Origin: Ecdyonurus torrentis
Lineage: Eukaryota > Arthropoda > Insecta > Ephemeroptera > Heptageniidae
Reading direction: 5' to 3'
Assembly: GCA_949318235.1 (NCBI GenBank)
Contig: OX439132.1
Coordinates: 1,210,538-1,274,537 of the forward strand
DNA length: 64,000 bases
A model generated the notes under the pieces. That model worked only from the letters and a program-made list of their open reading frames with translations. It did no database searches and was not told where the DNA came from. Below, piece after piece: positions 1 through 11,842 of this stretch (position 1 is its first letter; every line of letters starts with the position of its first letter). The translations under genes were made by a program, and so were the position numbers.

Positions 1-146
1 TCTATGATAAGAAAGTTCTTTCCTAAACTTTGCAATTATCTAAAGGCGGGAAATCAGGTACAGTACTGCGGGAGTTAACTAAAAAATTGCAAAGAAAGAA
101 AATTTTGAAATTTTGCTCAGTAATACATTAGGATATGGTACCTTCA

Positions 147-178
<32 letters not shown>

Positions 179-477
179 TTAGGGGGTCACAATGCTATAT
201 TTTAAATTTTGAGTTATTAAAGTTTTATTCCCATAAGAGCTTATGTTAATACCAATAATTATTTTCTCTCTTTTATCTGATGGTCACAGGTTTTGAAAAT
301 TGTTATCATAGGTAGCTGTTACTGTTAACTTTCAAATGTCATCATAAAGTTTTGAAGTTTAGAGATATAAGCCATCTAAATAGAACCCTTGAACTTTTAT
401 TTGATAAAGTCAATTTTTTTAAATATATAATAAACAAATTCACATGAAATAAAAATTATAAATTGAGAGAAACTTAC

Positions 478-831
478 TTTGCGATACTTTGCAGACTTCG
501 TCCAGTTTACTGTTTGTTGACAGTACGTTGGAGCCATCTTCCTTGACCATATGTGACACACTGGGTCCCTTGGTTCTCGCATATATTTTAGGGATTTTAG
601 TTCTAGGGGGGGTCACTGCAAAGTCAAAGAAAAATATTTGTTTTAATATCATATTAGGAATTTTTTAAAATTTAATTTACAATATTCTGAGCTGATAGAC
701 TAAAACGTACTGACAATCATATAGGCATGCTGTTGGGTGGGGAAGTGAGATACTAGCTATCAGGGTTTGGATTAAACCTGTTTTTTTTTATTAAAACCGG
801 CCGGCAGGTAAAACCATTTTTTTTTTTGCCC

Positions 832-872
<41 letters not shown>

Positions 873-2686
873 GAAAAAAAAAAAAAGTTTTTTAATTTTT
901 TCTAATTTTTACAATAATAACATTAAAATAATAAACTCGCATATTTTTAGGGGGCTAAAAAGTACCATGATCTGCGAGCTCCAGTTAACAGAATATTCCA
1001 AATTTATTTGTGTTTCAAAATAATTAGGATTTAAATTTGCATATGATTAGCATTGTTTTTGTTTTTTCAATTTTAAAAAATTTTGGTTCGACAACTTTTT
1101 TTGAAACTTTCTGACGTTATAGATATTTTCATGATCTATCAATTACTTTTTGTTTTATATTTAAAAATTATTTCTGGTTCAAGAAAATTAAGTGTTAGTT
1201 TGCCCATTTCAATAAGATTGATTTTGAATTTCACGGTAAAATACAAATGGTTAAAAGTTAAATGTGAGAAATGTATGGCAATTATGAAGAAATTATACTT
1301 GAACTTCTATTTTGTAAAGATGAGATGTACAGTATCCAAAAATAATTTTTAAAATACTTTTTGATCAGTTTTTTGTTCAGTTCCAGGACTGAGGTTCACC
1401 GTTAAGGGGCCATTAAGAGCGTACAGTTATTGTTATCTTACCATAAGAAATAGTTGGATTTAAGCTTGGTATTGCGATGTTACTTTTAAGAAGAAGTCTG
1501 TCAGTAGCTCTGAACTGTGAGTCATCAAAGTGGATGTTACAGATGTTGTAGTAATATCGTAGCAGTCTGTACTCCTTGTCTTTGTGACCAGGTACCTCAA
1601 GTATACGCAGCCATTCTCGACCTCTGGCGACACAAGCAAGCACAGAGATTAACAAACATCTATCATATCATAGGTATGTTGAAGTAATATCGTAGCAGTC
1701 TGTACTCCTTGTCTTCGTGACCAGGTACGTCAAGTATACGCAGCCATTCTCGACCTCTGGCGACACAAGCAAGCACAGAGATTAACAAACATCTATCATA
1801 TCATAGGTATGTTGAAGTAATATCGTAGCAGTCTGTACTCCTTGTCTTCGTGACCAGGTACCTCAAGTATACGCAGCCATTCTCGACCTCTGGCGACACA
1901 AGCAAGCACAGAGATTAACAAACATCTATCATATCATAGATATGTTGAAGTAATATCGTAGCAGTCGGTACTCCTTGTCTTTGTGACCAGGTACCTCAAG
2001 TATACGCAGCCATTCTCGACCTCTGGCGACACAAGCAAGCAAAGCGACACCATTAAAAAAAAAAAAAAAGCACCCATGAATATTTTCTATGAATATTTCT
2101 CGGGGGCCTCGGGGCTCGGAAGGGGTTATACATACCAAGGCACCTGAACACAGGCATTACACTGAAGTTTAAAGGTGCCTTACAGCCTTGGTTATAAGGT
2201 TATAATCTTTATTGTTGAACATACATATTAATAGACTCAAAAAACCTCAGTCGATTTATAGTTTTACCACTAATGTATCGCCCATTTCTCGCACGCAATA
2301 CCGGGCAATACCGTAAAAGGTCGAACTCAGGCTTTTTGAGGCGAGTATATATATGAACATACATATCCGATACCTCTTAATCGGAGGCAAAATCGAGGGT
2401 CCAGAGGTCACGTTTTGAGAGCTGAGGCCGAGAGGGTTTACATTGGGCTCGTCCTTTAGGGGTACCAAGGGAAGGGAGGGGAAAGGTCACGCTGTTGCGA
2501 GACCTTTCGGCGGCGGCGTGCCGATTTTAGGTGGTGCAGGGACCTAATCATGGGGTTACCTAACGTTACCGCTATACTACTTATGCATACAATACATACA
2601 TACCTTTCTTCGTCTAAAGGAAGTTTATGCAATCTATAATCTGTGTCTTTACAGCTTGGAACTATGCAGGGATTTCTAAGAGACAT
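478..2686 (-). CDS. THAP-type zinc-finger protein, exons 1-3 (3' end not resolved)
   Basis: Three exons join in phase: 2686-2604 (28th codon split), 1623-1442 and 615-478, giving about 134 residues so far. The product has the THAP C2CH zinc-finger pattern: C7-x4-C12, then C56-x2-H59, with the conserved Pro of KLP at 23, Trp32, Phe60 and the AIPSL block near 80. THAP domains bind specific DNA sequences in the nucleus and occur both in transcription regulators and in P-element-type transposases. Donors are GTATGT after exon 1, GTAAGA after exon 2 and GTAAGT after exon 3; the exon 3 acceptor is TTTGCAG. The start is the first ATG before the first zinc ligand, 244 bp from the divergent RAD1 start. 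A weak fourth exon (65-40, ending in TAG) is possible but unproven. I cannot tell which THAP subfamily this is. The start of exon 2 is tandemly multiplied inside intron 1. Confidence 0.72.
1551..2042 (-). repeat. 133-bp tandem repeat carrying partial copies of THAP exon 2
   Basis: The motif GTAATATCGT recurs at 1551, 1684, 1817 and 1950, so the period is 133 bp. There are three full units and a partial fourth. Each unit carries, on the minus strand, the exon 2 acceptor (GTCGCCAG) and the first ~85 bases of that exon. Only the unit at 1551 continues into the full exon with the C56/H59 zinc ligands. The other three read through to a stop a few codons after YYFNI. The unit at 1950-2042 has a T-run before its acceptor (the A-run at 2056-2069) and meets the spliceosome first. 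Confidence 0.85.
2232..2350. mobile_element. short MITE-like repeat, partner of 36842-36970
   Basis: About 120 bp bounded by ACTCAAAAAACC at one end and GCTTTTTGAGGC at the other, which are imperfect inverted termini. A related copy in opposite orientation lies at 36842-36970, sharing blocks such as ACCTTTTACGG and AATGGGCGAT. It lies in THAP intron 1. Confidence 0.5.
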
Positions 2687-2930
2687 TTTGTTTTAAATTT
2701 ACAATCCAATTTAACCTTTAATCACAGCAGAAAACACAAAAAACTGAGAGATCTACACTTTTTGGAGCTGAACGACAGCCATATTTGATTTTTTGATTAC
2801 AAAAAGAGAAAATGAATAACGATATTCGAAGAAGCGGGAAAATAAACAGCTGTAATTTTTTCCGGGTACTGAGACTTATGTAATGTTTTGATTTCTTCGT
2901 GTCAAAATGTTGTAATTTTTATGATAAAAA
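2687..2930. promoter_or_regulatory. Putative bidirectional THAP/RAD1 promoter
   Basis: Only 244 bp separate the divergent start codons of the THAP gene and RAD1, so one shared promoter region is likely. The sequence contains GCGGGAAAA at 2834-2842, which matches the E2F-type half site. That would suit an S-phase checkpoint gene such as RAD1, but it is a single short match. No convincing TATA box was seen. Transcription starts are unknown. Confidence 0.5.
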
Positions 2931-3057
2931 ATGCCTCTATCAAGTCAACGAGATGAAGAATCAAATTATCAATTAGTCGTGAAAATAGACAATGTCAAGA
3001 ATATTTACTTTTTGCTTAAAGCAATCAATTTTCAAGAGGTAAATATTAGTGTATCTC

Positions 3058-3112
<55 letters not shown>

Positions 3113-4403
3113 TATTTTAAATAAATGTTTGTGTAATTAATTTTGAAACAAAATTAAAAACAACTGCTTTCATTATTAAATTTTCTTTTGAATGGTACAT
3201 ACGGTATGATACATCATGAATCATGATAATGAAAGTCAATATGTATGATACATACAGTCAACCGGGGTGACTTTTAAACACCCATTCGGCCATTCATAAA
3301 TTTGTTTTGAATAATAGATTCTTAAAATTTTGAAAATGAGGCCCCAAAGACAGAGATAATTGGGTGTGCAAAGTCACGGGGGCGCCGTTCAAAAGCCACC
3401 CGAGTTGACTGTAATACCTATTATTAATTTGGTGGAAACAGGGTGTAAAATAACATACATACTTTATTACAAACATCCAGTTCCATATAGAGGTGAACGT
3501 GGGTATCGAACGCGGGGAGGGGGGTCCTGGACCCCCTTGCCAGGTCCGAGGCGAGGTATGTGCTTCCCTTTACCCACCCTCACCATACATATACGTATAG
3601 ACTGCATGAACCTCTGAACCTCCCATCGCAAAGTCACATACAGGACACGATACACACTTTTTATATTTAATTGGACGTGATCGATGCTTGCATCTTGTGT
3701 TACAGAAAGCTACATGTTTTGCGACTGAAAATGGATTGAAAGTGACGGTGGAAGATTCCAAATGTATTCAAGCTAGCGCCTTTATCCAAAGAGATATTTT
3801 TCAGGTAATTATAACATTTGGATTTTGTCATGAAACATATGTGACTTTTGTTTTATATACAAACAAACATTTTTTTCTTTTGCTACACTCTATTTACACT
3901 ATAAATAATTTTAAAGCCAATTAATGAGGCTTATTAAAGTGTACAATGAAAGCCCTAACATCAAAGATGATTCTGCTTTCTAAAGAAAAGGGTAGAAAAT
4001 ACATTGTCAGGTAAGAGCAGTGTTGCCAAATACCTGAAAATCATGAACGAATTCGATCGTCTTTGATGTCACATTTAGTAGGGGTTTCAGTGTACCGTAT
4101 ACTTAATTTCTTACATTAATTTCTTACTTGTTGCAACAATTAAAAACATTTTATTACAAGTGGTCCACTACCATACTGACTTAGACGTACTGTTCATTTG
4201 CTTTGTTTTGATGTGTGATGTATGTTACAATATGTTCCAGGAGTACATGCTGTGTGAGAGTGATGAACCAGTGACATTTTGTACTGACCTCAGTGTACTT
4301 CTCGAGTGTCTCAACATATTTGGAGCTGCAGGAGTGTGTGATGTCTCCACTGCTCTCAAACTTTGCTACAGGGGACATGGCTTTCCTGTGCAGCTGCTGT
4401 CAG

Positions 4404-4480
<77 letters not shown>

Positions 4481-4601
4481 CACAATCTGCTTGCTATGAT
4501 TCCTTTTACTAGGTGCCTTACAAAAATAGAAAAATAATAAAAAATAAATTTAAAAATAAGGAGAAGTATAAAACATCATTTGATAGATTTTTGTGTCGCA
4601 T

Positions 4602-4660
<59 letters not shown>

Positions 4661-7150
4661 GCTGTTAAAAGCTATGTGTGTAAATATTTGATAGCATTAG
4701 TGTAATTTTTTTCTTCCTTCTTTTTTTAATATCTGTGCTAGCAAGATTTTCACCAATCTATGGGCCTCTTTTCACTGAGGTCTAGCTTCCTCCATTCCTT
4801 TCTTTTATATCATGAAAAGAAAGAATAGGAAAACCAATATATGCATGATAAAGTGAGAAGCTACCTAGGTGCAGATCTTGCTGGCACAGATAACATGGCT
4901 TTTGCTATATAGTTAAAAGACTACTTTCTACTTGCTTGCTTGGTTACCCAGGCTGGAAGAAGAAGGGGTGCTGACTGACTGCTCTGTACGCACCATGAGT
5001 TTAGAATATCTGATGACCTTTGACCTCTCAGCTGAGAACGTGGTGAACAAGGTCATCTTGAGGTCAGACCCAATGAAGGACATTTTCTCTGCACTTGACC
5101 CGAGCACTGAGATGTTGGAGTTACTTCTCTCACCCGATGAGCCCTATATGAGGCTCACAACCATCGGGACAACAGGAGAATGTCAGGTGGGTTTGTAAAA
5201 CTGACAAGTTGGGGCTGCAAGCCAACAAGGCACAGAGATATCCCCTTCCACTTTGTTTTTACACAGGCTAATTAAAAATAATAATAATTAGAAGGCAAAT
5301 GGAATGATATACTATTACAGTGTGTTTATGTATATAAAATTGTTACCTTTGTATTTTTAAGTTGGTCAGAAGGCTAGCTATTTTAAATAATTATAATGCT
5401 TTGGAATATATCTATTATCTTAAAAAAAAAATAAATAAAAAAAAAACTACAAATTTTCATTTTAAGAAAAAAACGAAAAAAAACATCGTGGTTAGGATCA
5501 ATAATAAAGCAAAGTATAGATTTACCAGCGCTGGCCTTACTTACCACAGTACAAAGTTCTATGGAGAGGTCGACGTCTTACATGGCAGAAAGTTTTAGTT
5601 ATAAAAATGTTCAAAACTGAAAAAAAAAAATTCAGTTTCATTTTGTTGATTTTTATAGCTAAAACTGTGTGCCATGTGAGACCGTAAATCCCTTGTCAAC
5701 TTACTTTTTTATCGTTTAGAATACTAGACTGATAATTACCATATCTTAATATCCATGAATTAGGCACCAACACATTGAGTTTGTATTTATTTTCATTTAT
5801 TTTCCTTTTTGCGGTTATATCATGTATCTGACGTCACAATGTACCGCCGCCAATCACAGTCACCGCTCTGGTCACGTGATAAATTTAGGCCCCTCCCTGA
5901 AATTCTTTACCCCTATCACGGCCCCATCTGTACATTGTGATGTCAGATACGTGATATAACCGCTTAAAGGAAAATAAACGAAAATAAATACAAAATCAAC
6001 ATGGTGGTGTTTAATTAATGGATTTAAAGAAATGGTAATTATCAATCTAATGTGGTATTCTAAATGATAAAAAAGTAAGTTGACAAGGGATTTAACCTCT
6101 CCATAGAACTTTATACTGTGGTACCGCTTATTTATTTTATTTATTTATTTATTTATTTCTCACATATTTATACATATACATATTTACATTGGTCGTTTAT
6201 ATTGTTTTTGCATTCAGCGAGCAGCGCTCATGCGAAGGCATTTTAGTAAAGAAAGATTAAAATTTAAAGAAAGAATAATACACATACATACACATATATA
6301 TATATATATATACATTGGAAGAAAGCACAGAACAAATGGATCTGAGAATAAATGTTGGGAAAACTAAAGTAATGGTATTTGGTGGAGAAAATGATGATGG
6401 AAATGAATTCACACTGAATGGAGAAAAGCTGGAAAGAGTGAAAGAGTTTGTATATTTGGGAAGATTATATCAAGAGAATGGAAGTATAGATGGGGAGATT
6501 GAGAGGAGAGTGGCGGCAGGTAGGAAAGTAGTTGGCAGCATGGCAGGATTGGCCAAGAGTGATGCTTTATCAAACAAAGCAAAACTTACAGTGTACAATT
6601 CTGTCTTACTCCCAACTATCTTATATGGTTCTGAATCGTGGGTATGTCAGAGTAGGCATATGAGTAGGGTGAATGCTGTTGGTATGAGTTTTCTCAGAAG
6701 TATGTGTGGTAAAACAAGATTAGATAGGGTAAGGAATACTTGGGTGTTGGAGAAATGTGGAGTAAAAGAAACTGTGACTGAGAAGTATGAGAACAGTGTA
6801 TTACGATGGTTTGGTCATGTTGAGAGAATGGGTGATGAAAGAATAGCAAAGCAGGTATTTCATAGTAGAGTGGATGGAAGGAGAGATAGAGGCAGGCCTA
6901 AAACATCATGGTCTGAGGTGGTTGGAAGATGTTTGAAAAATAAGAATGTACGCAGTATGAAATGCAAAAGGAAATGTATGAAACAAGGTATGAGACTGGC
7001 GGAAGCAAGTGAAGTATGTCAGGATAGGAAGTTGTGGAGGTCTATCACTGGGTCAGGATAAAACATCTGTGTTGTTGGCTTACCCCGAAAGGGATTTATA
7101 GCGTCATGATATGTATGTATGTATGTATATATATACATACATATACATTA

Positions 7151-7181
<31 letters not shown>

Positions 7182-10100
7182 CATTTTTAAGCACATAATA
7201 TTATCGGTCCTATTATTTCAACAGAACAAAATAAAATTAATATCAAAGGAACAATATAGTATACATTGGGAAAACGATACTTCAATTACATGGAATGAGA
7301 CTACTATCCGATTTATACCTAAATAATGATTATTAAGATTTATTATTAGTATTTTTGTTTTCTTTTTTCTTTTTTTTTTTTTTTCCCCTTTTTAAGCACA
7401 TAATATTGTCGGTCCTATTATTTCAACAGAACAAAATAAAATTAATATCAAAGGAACAAAATAGTATACATTGGAAAAACGATACTTCAATTACATGGAA
7501 TGAAACTACGATCCTAATTATAACTAAATAATGATTATTAAGATTTATTATTATTTTTTTTTTTTTTTTTTTTTTCTTTTCTTTTCATTTTTAAGCACAT
7601 AATATATTATCGGTCCTATATTTCAACAGAACAAAATAAAATTAATATCAAAGGAACAATATGATATACATTGGGAAAACGATACTTCTATTACATGGAA
7701 TAAAGCTACTATCCTATTTATAACTAAATAATGATTATTAAGATTTATTATTATTATTATTTTTATGCTAATAGGTGCATTTTTATGGCTTTTTTAAATT
7801 TTGATAGAGAGTCCATGTTTTTTATATTTGCAGGTAGATCATTAAATAAATTTACCCCTTTAGTTAAGATTGACATTTTACCAATATTAGTCCTTCTAAA
7901 ATCAATATGAATATTAATAGCTTGCCTGGTATTATATTCATGCACATCTTTATTAAATACTAGTTCAAAATCATTTTTCATACATTTATTAATTATTTTA
8001 TATATTAATGTGCATAGGGCAACAATATTTAAGTTGTTTATATTTAGTATTTTTGTTTCTTTATATAAATCAATAGTATTTTTCCTCAGGAAAATTATGT
8101 ATAATTTTAATGGCTCTATTTTGCATGACTTTAATACTAGCTAGTGTTGTTTGATAAGCATTACCCCAGATACCTACTAAGTAATTTAAATGTGAATTTA
8201 TAAATGCATAATAAATATTATTTTTTACTATTTGTGGCATGATATTTTTTACCCTCCATAATATACCAATAATTGGCGCAATTTTTTGTTTAATATAGTA
8301 AATATGTTGATTAAATTTGAGTTTTGAGTCAATTAAAAATCATAAATATTTATATTGATACACTTTTTCTATGTACATATTTGATATTTTTGGGCTTAAA
8401 TACATGTTTTGGTCATTCATTCTAGATGACCTAATTCTATACTGTACTGTACTTCATTATTGATCCTAACTGCAATGTTTTTTCCTTAAATTGGATTAAA
8501 AAAAATATTTAGGTTTTTTAATATGCAAATCAAAGAAAATTATTTATTTCGAGTAAGTCGAAACGGAAGCGGATGTAACCGAAATCGCTTATAGTCGGCC
8601 TCAAAACAGTTGTTCCTTTACGAGGCAATAATAAACAAGTGAGTTACGTCCCCTTTCTCAGTACCGAGTTTTTCTTGAGACCTTAAGAAACAGACCCCCC
8701 GCCTGTAGACACAGTTAACACTTCAACATCTTAACCTAACATCTTCATTGTGGTATCAAGCATCAGGGTTGGTTTTCCTATCATTTCCTTTCATAATATA
8801 TGCTACTATTAATCAATTTATCTATGAGTTAAAGGAATAGAACAGAGAAAAAACATAAGTATTTATATCACATAACACTTGATGGGACTTACATAAATAA
8901 CTTTAGTTTGTCTCAAAACTCAAATGTAGCTCCATAGCAGTGATCAGAAATTTCGATGTATGCAACCCGCACAACATTTTCATACTAATTTTTGCATGTT
9001 TCTAACGTCATAAACATGAATAGTCACGCAAACTGCATACTTTACAGTATTTTCACGCTCTCTCGTGGGGCTACATTAACATTCTGGTAAAATTTGTCAA
9101 CAGTTTTGAAGATCCCATGTCGTGTTTATTCATTAAAAAGTACATAAATGTTGATTGTTTTTTGTTTTCAGGTGGAGATTCCTAAAGACAGCGACATGAT
9201 TGAGGCATTCCAGTGTACAAAAATTTCAAAGTCAAGGTGGGTTCTGTCAACTGTCAAAACTTTTTAATTATACTCAGAAATTAAAATGTTGTTATTTCAA
9301 TGAGCTAGCTTGTAATTTATTTATTTTTGGTAAATACGGGGGGAAAAAAAATCACCCTTTGCTTTGTCAATGAATTTGGTGGGGGGGTGACATGCTGTGT
9401 TCACTGAGCTTTTTGAAATTGGAATAGTTAATTATTAGATGAAAATAACATGCATTCTTATGGAGCTCACTTAACTAGATAAAGCTCAATGGGACTACGG
9501 CGTCAGAGTTTTGAACAAGGCTATAGTTTGCAAGATTTCAGTGAATTATGTATGGAATTACAAAATACTTTTCATAAGTTACTCAAATGTGTAATTAATA
9601 TTAACAATAAATTAATTTGGAATATAGGTAACATTATATTTGAGGGGCTAAATTGTATTTAATGCTGTTGTTTCAGGTACCGCTATGCTCACATCAAGCC
9701 ATCTCTGAGAGCCCTAGCTGTATCTCATAAGGTAGCAATCCAGTTTATTATTATTTACTTTGACTAAATCCCAGTGAGGTACTGGCAGTTTTCCAATTGC
9801 ATTTAAGCACCCTGACTCCTTCCAAAACCCTAGCTGTATATGTACTTGAGGTCTCATCCAAAACAGGTCGGCCACTGCCTAGCAAACATCCCGGCATTTG
9901 CCATAATAGATTGAGGAAACCATGGAAACAGTCAGTTAGGATGGTCGGGAAGGGCCAATCTCCAAGCTAGCTCCTTGACATTGCCAGACTTTCGTAAAAG
10001 CCTGGATGGTGACTGGGATAAAAAAATAAATAAATAAATAAATAAAAAAAAACTGAAAATGTGCACATTGATATATTAGGATAAGATATCTTCAAAAATG

Positions 10101-11162
10101 TAAAAAAAAAAATTGGGGTGATCACCATGCTATAGTTGCTTTATTATTATTAATAATATTATTTTAATTTTAGTTCCATAGGAGCTCATGTTAATTTCAA
10201 TAATTATTTTCTCTCTTATCTGATGATCACAGGCTCTGGAAGTTTTATTATAGGTACCTGTTATTATTAACTTTCCAAAGTTTTAGATTTTGAGTTACAA
10301 CACATCTATATGCAAGCCTTAACTAATGCTATGTTATTTCAATTGAAGGTGTCAATACGTACAGACGACTCGCTACTCCTGTGTATGCAGTTTATGGCCA
10401 AGACTGATGATGGACACGTTTGCTTCATTGAGTTTTACGTGAGTATTGAAATCAGAGCTCTGGCCAAAAGTTTGATGTGAAAATTTTTCCAAAAGGGGCC
10501 GTGGGGCCTTATTTGTAAAGCATATTTTGAACGTTTTTCAAGTGGCTTAATGACAAAATATCTAAAAATTAACATTGTAAAAGTAATTTCTTTTTATTAT
10601 ATAAAACCCAAAAATTATAGAGCTACGTTTAACTTTTTTTTTTTGTAAAGATTAATTCATAAAAAAATTACCATTCTTAAATATTTTGAACTATTTTTTC
10701 AAAATTCTTTCAAGCAAAATCATAAAAGTTGCTTTTTAATAAAATAATCACAATATCATGATTTTTTTTTTTTTTTTTTTTTTTGTTGTTAAAATAATTT
10801 ATAATGTATGCTGTTTATATATATTTTTAAATTAGTTTTTCACTTTTCATTGTATTTATTTCCTTTTATGAGAAATTGGGACGTTTCAATTTTAAGCCGG
10901 GTCAAGGTGTCAAAATCAGGATTGTCCCATGAAAATCGGGACATCTGGTCAGTCTAGCCATTCTTTCAACATGACTAAACCACCATAACACACTGCTCTC
11001 ATACTTCTCAGTCACTCCACATTTCTCCATCACTCAAATATACCTTCCTTTCCCTATCTAATCTTGTTTTACCACACATACTTCTAAGAAAACTCATAAT
11101 TTATATTACCTAACATTCGTTGTGTTTTGTTGCAGTGTTTGCCTGTCACGGATGAAGATTAG
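2931..11162 (+). CDS. RAD1: RAD1, 9-1-1 checkpoint clamp subunit
   Basis: Eight exons: 2931-3038, 3706-3804, 4241-4398, 4952-5186, 9172-9236, 9677-9731, 10349-10438 and 11136-11162. Together they give 837 nt, a 278-residue protein, close to the 282 residues of human RAD1. RAD1 is the PCNA-like middle subunit of the RAD9-RAD1-HUS1 ring, which loads at damaged DNA in the nucleus and activates ATR signalling. Recognisable family blocks are the MPL start, the FATENGLKVTVEDSKCIQA segment, LLECLNIFG, PKDSDMIEAFQC, the IKPSLRAL block and VSIRTDD, ending CFIEFYCLPVTDED. Exon 3 must use the donor GTCAGT at 4399. The nearby GTATCT at 4403 breaks the frame, whereas the former restores the LLLEEEGV segment. 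All phases agree. The C-terminus is slightly shorter than in human. Identity is very likely on family resemblance. Confidence 0.95.
3060..3110. repeat. poly(T) run of about 51 bases
   Basis: Uninterrupted T run in RAD1 intron 1, 21 bases after the exon 1 donor. The rest of this intron (3111-3705) shows no gene. Confidence 0.9.
4406..4478. repeat. (CT)n microsatellite at RAD1 intron 3 donor
   Basis: A CT tract of about 70 bases that starts 7 bases after the GT of the exon 3 donor, so the intron transcript begins with a long pyrimidine repeat. An A-run (4606-4656) follows in the same intron. Confidence 0.9.
4735..4900. mobile_element. Decayed foldback copy (family of 12596-12945)
   Basis: Contains GTGCTAGCAAGATTTTCACC and, inverted further on, GATCTTGCTGGCACAGA, both found in the better preserved foldbacks at 11843, 12596 and 17610. 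The arms are diverged. It lies in RAD1 intron 3. Confidence 0.55.
5640..6125. mobile_element. Foldback element in RAD1 intron 4
   Basis: The outer arms are inverted: CCCTTGTCAACTTAC near 5691 and GTAAGTTGACAAGGG near 6075. Inside, GTATTTATTTTCAT near 5790 pairs with an inverted partner near 5980. The centre carries TGACGTCA near 5831 and the related TGATGTCA near 5940. A related, partial copy at 43725-44012 ends just before the nested gene. No coding capacity seen. Confidence 0.75.
6315..7100 (+). pseudogene. 5'-truncated non-LTR retrotransposon, RT C-terminal part
   Basis: An open frame at 6315-7061 (248 codons) gives the C-terminal part of a non-LTR reverse transcriptase region: KTKVMVFGG, FVYLGRLY, the LPTILYGSESW block and the FGHVERM motif. 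The polymerase core with the YADD-type catalytic motif is missing, so it is a dead 5'-truncated copy. It ends in a tail of ATGT repeats (7107-7130). Such simple-repeat tails are typical of RTE-like LINEs, but the clade is an inference. The frame is still open, which suggests a fairly recent insertion into RAD1 intron 4. Confidence 0.85.
7155..7755. repeat. Three tandem ~200-bp units beside a LINE 3' end
   Basis: The block AAGCACATAATAT recurs at about 7189, 7394 and 7593 (spacing about 205 and 199). It is followed each time by a region with TCAACAGAACAAAATAAA and ending near GATTATTAAGATTTATTA. Each unit has its own T-rich run. The last unit abuts the minus-strand LINE remnant at 7745, so the units may be multiplied LINE 3'-UTR. 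Confidence 0.75.
7745..8480 (-). pseudogene. Degenerate non-LTR retrotransposon RT fragment
   Basis: Minus-strand translation gives typical end-of-RT blocks: YYAFINSHLNYLVGIWGNA, IKVMQNRAIKIIHNF and, near the C-terminus, GVNLFNDLPANIKNMDSLSK before FKKAIKMHLLA and a stop at about 7763. The resemblance is to the Jockey/CR1 superfamily. Frame breaks around 8050-8100 and loss of the 5' part make it a pseudogene. Confidence 0.8.
8828..9145. mobile_element. Dispersed repeat family R2, copy 1
   Basis: One of four copies; the others are near 16885-17200, 42653-42993 and 57795-58050. Shared blocks include TTGTCTCAAAAC, ATGGAGCTAC (or complement), TTTTTGCATGTTTCT, ACGTCATAAACATGAATAG and GTCAACAGTTTTGAAGATC. 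This copy ends about 25 bp before the acceptor of RAD1 exon 5. Confidence 0.75.
10060..10335. repeat. Dispersed AT-rich repeat, also near 95-390 and 30690-30785
   Basis: The block TCAATAATTATTTTCTCTC followed by TTATCTGATG is found here, at about 255-290 and at about 30738-30760. Flanking sequence is also related over roughly 250 bp in the first two places. It fills most of RAD1 intron 6. The element type is not recognised. Confidence 0.6.
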
Positions 11163-11730
11163 ACGTTCACACAAGTGTGATAATATATCGATGGCTCCGC
11201 GGAAAACTGAACTATCTATAGTCTCCGCGCGCCTCAAATTTGGAACATCTGCGCTCTCCGCCTCTACCAAAATTGAAGCATATATAATGGAGCTCTGGTA
11301 AGAGATGCTTCAAAGTCGGGAGAGGCGGAGAGCGCAGATGTTCCAAATTTAAGGCGCGCGGAGACTATAGATAGTTCAATTTTTCGCAGAGCCATCGCTA
11401 TTTGAACTTTTGAATTTAGCGTGTGTTTTTCTCATAAGAATAACATGATAAATTTAGTGCCAGTTTTTGCTCAGTAAAAATATGTTATAACAATCATGTG
11501 TACAGTAAGTTTGACTTAAAACATGAAGGCTTTTCAGTGTTTTGAACTTCAAGACTTAAGGAACAAAAAATTATCTGACTCCCTTACAATCGTTGAAACA
11601 TTTTAATTTTAAATAGTTCAAGAAATCATAACTGTATTAAATAATCAAAACTATTGTCATTCATCATCATTTGTAAATATTTTTCTAATGTAAATTAAAA
11701 TAATAAATACACAAGATACAATCATTGGCT
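11163..11730 (+). other. RAD1 3' UTR with polyadenylation signal
   Basis: Follows the TAG stop. The canonical signal AATAAA is at 11702-11707. The hairpin element at 11189-11397 lies inside, so the mRNA 3' end could fold into a long duplex. Confidence 0.55.
11189..11397. mobile_element. Foldback hairpin element in RAD1 3' UTR
   Basis: The arms at about 11189-11270 and 11308-11397 are nearly perfect inverted copies. CGATGGCTCCGCGG opens the left arm and the right arm closes with CGCAGAGCCATCG. The inner blocks GGAGAGCGCAGATG and CTATAGATAGTTCA also pair. The loop is short. No ORF seen. Confidence 0.8.
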
Positions 11731-11842
11731 TTTATTTTCCTTTCTGTAATGTAGCTGGAGTTATCATAATAATTAGTTAAGTTACAAAATGTAATTAGTT
11801 AGGAAAGGTTAAAACCATTTCAGTTTGAATTGATAATCAAAG

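Noticed and set aside
4403..4404. Donor GTATCT for RAD1 exon 3
   Set aside because: Leaves the exon in phase 0 while exon 4 needs two bases; the GTCAGT at 4399 restores the conserved LLLEEEGV stretch.
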